Assembly (NCBI GenBank): GCA_935421135.1
Contig: OW285191.1
Span: forward strand, 19,732,700 to 19,796,699
Direction: 5' to 3'
DNA: 64,000 nucleotides
Source: Bugulina stolonifera
Lineage: Eukaryota > Bryozoa > Gymnolaemata > Cheilostomatida > Bugulidae
The notes under the pieces were generated by a model. That model was not told the origin of the DNA, searched no databases, and saw only the letters and a program-made list of their open reading frames with translations. Numbering within the stretch: the first letter of the stretch is position 1; each line of letters opens with the position of its first letter. The translations under genes were made by a program, and so were the position numbers. This document shows positions 60,452-64,000 of this stretch, one piece after another.

Positions 60452-63400
60452 TGTCTGGGATGTATAATTTCTAGACTAGATGAGTCAACAGATAGGATAT
60501 AAGTACATATTACTCTGTGGGTAATTATATGGGATAGTAGGGTATGACAACTCCCTGCCATGTGTCCACACTCTACAACTGCAACAGATCTACACTCTAC
60601 AACTGCAACAGATCTACACTCTACGTGTAGGAGTGGAGATAGAGCATGTGCTATGTAATACACTGTAGACACATAACTACAGGGAGTTGTCATACCAGTA
60701 TTATATACACCGTAATAACGACCTCATGTGTTTGTACTATTATTATGAACTGAGAGTACTAGTATATACATGCACTAATGTAGTTCGTATGTCAGTATGT
60801 TCAGACGGTGATACAGTAATAACTAATAACCAGTTGACACTATAACAGGTATCAAGGGTTTCATAGTAATACAAATAAATCTATCCAACTAATTGAATAA
60901 GTGTGGCTCCAAATAGCTTCTACAGAAATACTGAAATGAATGCCCTGCAAACAATATATATTCTTCATCAAATATGGCTACTGATTGCAATCGAGTGAAT
61001 GCATTTACATACTTCAAAATAATTAAGTAGAACAGATTCAATTAATAGGAAATACATGTATTGGGAGAATGGAGTGGATGATCTTTATACACAAATATCA
61101 GATAGTAGTAGCACACAAGCCTGGATGTTGGACGTATCTGCCGTGTCTATTGCTATTTAGTGTTTCTAAATTTCACAATGTTCAATCTTTCAAATGTGCG
61201 TACATAATTATAATATTTACCATAGCTATATTCTTTCCTGCACAATATTTCAACAGTAACTACAGGTACATAATTATATATCCAATTTATTACTAAATAC
61301 ACTGAATACTAAATACACTGAATACTAAATACACTGAATACTAAATACACTGAATACTAAATACACTTAATACTAAATACACTGACAGCCAGTCTGAGTT
61401 GGCACCCTACCATCTGGACAGAAGTTATGTTATCAGGCAAGGGCGGGAAACAGATAAGGGGAGCATATTACATGGAGCTAATAGAGAGAGGAGTCAGCAC
61501 CAATATCTCCTGCAGGCATATAGCATGATGTGATGGAAGGTCCACACACTGCTGTGATGGAAGGTCCACACACTGCTGTGATGGAAGCTGATGTCCAGTC
61601 CTGCAGCACTTGCCGAGTATCAAAAGCTAACTGCAGGTGATAGCCTGCATTTGCTCATCCCTTACCTAACCCGCTCCCCCCCCCCCCCCACAGCTGCATA
61701 TTCTATGTCCTAGGACTGCCCTACTCTATCCTACTCTACACACCTGGTAGATTATCAACTCAACACAAAACTGAGTTAATGGGACGGAACACAACAAAAC
61801 AACACTTTAATTCAGCAACACAAACAAACCCATTTCCAAGACAATTCAGACACCAACACAAATAGAGCGGACATTAATTAGCCTTTAATTTAGAGGCGTT
61901 AGAATAATAAAACAGATAACCTCCTCCAAACACTACCTCCTGCACACACGAGTGATATAAACCTACTATACAATACATCACCTGGTGCAGACAGCTTGCT
62001 GTCATACACTTATACCATAACCTAGATCACAGCAATATAGGCTACCGCCAAGTGCATGGAAAACTTGTCACACATAACATGACTCTACATGTACAGAGAG
62101 GAGACAACTAACACAAAATACCAACAACTGATATACGCAGGTTTACATGTTATAGCACCTGTACGATTTGATCTCTTCACTAAACTTGCTACACGAGTAC
62201 ATATACATGATAATATGCAGCTCTTACTCAATATATATAGAGGTAAATGTCTCTCCTGTCGTTGTGTAGAGTTCATAGTGGGTTGAGCAGGTGATAGTAC
62301 TGTATAGATGTGAACTAGAGCTGGGTACTGCCTCTCCATAACTGGTAGATAGGTAAGCTATGCTAGTATTTATGAACTAACTACACTGTACATAGTATCA
62401 GTACAGTAATACTAGTAGTAGTAGTTATTGTACACACTCACAGCTATATTACATACAAACTATCGACAATCAATCGGCGTATTTCTCATTGTAAAATTTC
62501 ATTGTCTTTGAGACTAATCACTCAACATTATTGATTTCCTGGGAGACAGACAAATAAATTCTATCTGAAGTTGTCCCCCAATTTCCTGTGTAATTACATA
62601 TTATTGTTCTATTGTACTTTTATATTTAATAAGTAGGGAAATGTTATATTATACTAGTTAACAGTGTAATGATATTAGTGGTTTACTAGATAACAGCCAA
62701 CTGATAATTGCACTATGTGATTGGTTGTAAACATATCACCACGGTAATCATGTACACAACATGACCGTCAGTGGGGAACTTAGACTGCTTGTAGCTACCC
62801 ACTACAACATATTTTGGAAACTTCAATATGTCTGTATAATGTACTTGTGTATTAGTATACAAGTACATCCCCTCCCTCATGTACAAGCACACACCCAATG
62901 TACAAGCACACACTCAATGTATAGTGTACACACCCAATGTATAGTGTACACACAGCTACAGGGCTGTAAGGAAGTATAGACATGATATGTATATTATTAA
63001 TAGTTGACATCATGGAATTCAATATTGACTCAAGTAATGTTAGTTTGATTAGTTGGAAGGGCAGGACTGTATCAACTACATAATAACTCTAATCTATGTA
63101 TCATAGTTTACATTACCAAAGGGGTACATAGGGGTAGTGTATCTATTCACTACATACATTACATGTACATACTATATCAGTGTGTAATGTATGTACCATA
63201 CATAAGTATGTATATACATACATTACATGTACATACTATATGAGTGTGTAATGTACATGTATATATGTATATGTGCAAACAGACAAGTATACACCATACT
63301 AACACCATGGAACTTTGGCTATTACCACATGAAAACTCTGGTTATAAGCACATGTGCCTCTAGCTAGCACTCTACCATGTGTATATACATATAGATACAC

Positions 63401-63905
63401 ATATTACATACTTTGGTATTACTTATAGCAGTGTGTATATAATACTGAGTATGTAATATAGAAGTGTGGTGTGGTTGGGGTAGCTTTAGATACCTACAAA
63501 ATGTATAGCCTGAGATGTCTGATGGTAATAGACAGACTTAGCCTTAGAATGTGCAAGTATGAGAGGATAGATAAACTATTATAGTGAGCGAACTCACACT
63601 GGGCTGGGTTGGGGAGCTATGTCTACAATACAACATGCTAACTCCAATACATCGTATAATAATGACATAACACTGAACAGGAAGTAGTCTGTCTGTATAT
63701 TATCCCTCTTTCCCAGCCCTTTGCTTCTACACATGACAGAACGCACACATACACGTACACACAATCTAACTACATGTACACATAAACTAACTACATGTAC
63801 ACATAAACTAACTACATGTACACATAAACTAACTACATGTACACATAAACTAACTACACGTACACATAAACTAACTACACGTACACATAAACTAATGACA
63901 CGCAC
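60452..63905. other. Region upstream of exon 1b: no further exon seen
   Basis: Holds a two-copy ACACTCTACAACTGCAACAG repeat (about 60570-60620), a 16-bp array of CTGAATACTAAATACA (61283-61383), a C homopolymer near 61675-61691 and two-copy ATGTGATGGAAGGTCCACAC (61530-61570). A promoter for exon 1b must lie in or near this stretch, but I see no TATA box that I would trust. Confidence 0.5.
63768..63900. repeat. 21-bp repeat AACTACATGTACACATAAAC, about six units
   Basis: Ends about six bases from the donor of exon 1a. The units do not copy that donor. Confidence 0.9.
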
Positions 63906-63999
63906 CTTTAAGATTTCTGTGTTTAGACACGTATTGTGCCTCGTCAAGGTAGTCCTCAGATGATTCTTGTCTTCTTCGAACTATCTCTGATGGTAACAT
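63906..63999 (-). CDS. SYNE-like: Alternative 5' coding exon of the nesprin-like gene (exon 1a)
   Basis: On the minus strand an ATG at 63999-63997 opens 31 codons (MLPSEIVRRRQESSEDYLDE, then AQYVSKHRNLK) and one further base, ending at a donor AAAG|GTGCGTG at 63906/63905. The charged, helix-prone sequence looks coding. It ends in phase 1, exactly the phase needed to join exon 2, whose first codon is completed as G|AT (Asp). The ATG lies one base from the window edge, so the exon may extend further and the Met may be internal. It could instead belong to a neighbouring gene. Confidence 0.55.
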
Positions 64000-64000
64000 T

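Larger units (their letters stand above)
52966..60019 (+). mobile_element. Ty3/gypsy LTR retrotransposon, nearly complete, one copy with two coding lesions
   Basis: The 7,054-bp element is in intron 1 of the nesprin-like gene, opposite in orientation. It has 580-bp LTRs (TG...CA), a tRNA-Leu type primer site, gag, pol (protease, RT, RNase H, integrase) and a polypurine tract; no env is seen. The order RT-RNase H-integrase defines Ty3/gypsy (Metaviridae). Flanking CTAC is repeated on both sides (52962-52965 and 60020-60023), a likely 4-bp target duplication. The target is itself a tandem repeat, so that could be coincidence. LTRs differ at two positions only, so insertion is recent. This copy has an altered protease triad and an in-frame stop in pol. 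Confidence 0.95.

Noticed and set aside
61069..61296. 75-codon plus-strand frame with hydrophobic segment
   Set aside because: Isolated, A/T-rich and without homology that I recognise; likely chance.

Overview
The window is animal genomic DNA. It is A+T-rich and full of tandem repeats. Nearly all unique coding sequence belongs to one giant gene on the minus strand, cut into about 70 short exons with GT/AG introns. The N-terminal exons read as a tandem actin-binding pair of calponin-homology (CH) domains of the nesprin/SYNE type. The rest is a long chain of spectrin-repeat coiled coil. The 5' end of the gene lies at the right (candidate first coding exons at 63906-63999 and 60361-60451). The 3' end, with any KASH membrane anchor, is off the left edge. 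About 4,300 codons are visible. I cannot name the species; an invertebrate (sponge, cnidarian, mollusc or similar) fits the intron-rich gene, the hammerhead-bearing repeat and the Ty3/gypsy element.

Layout from right to left, in the direction of transcription: two alternative first exons; intron 1 with a nearly intact Ty3/gypsy retrotransposon (52966-60019, plus strand); CH1 exons (50106-52419); CH2 exons (45820-48048), with a TIR element at 48199-48744 and a tRNA-derived SINE at 46492-46794 in the introns; then intron 9 (38692-44986), which holds an intronless GT31 glycosyltransferase gene on the opposite strand (40912-41883); then spectrin-repeat exons down to position 174.

Introns are dominated by minisatellites, about 40 of them with units of 10-49 bp. 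Many are not placed at random: the unit starts at an exon edge and copies the splice site with 7-23 bases of exon. Exons 4 and 67 are flanked on both sides by arrays carrying their own acceptor and donor. In exons 53 and 54 the unit is 45 bp and stays open, so distal donors would give in-frame longer exons.

The other unusual signals are: two degenerate type I hammerhead ribozyme motifs (905-950 and 4413-4456), the first at the end of an insertion flanked by 14-bp direct repeats; a family of 12 small covarying hairpins scattered through the retrotransposon LTRs, leader and pol; and a well-placed -1 frameshift site between gag and pol. The retrotransposon looks young (LTRs differ at 2 of 580 positions), but this copy has a changed protease active-site triad and an in-frame stop near the end of integrase.
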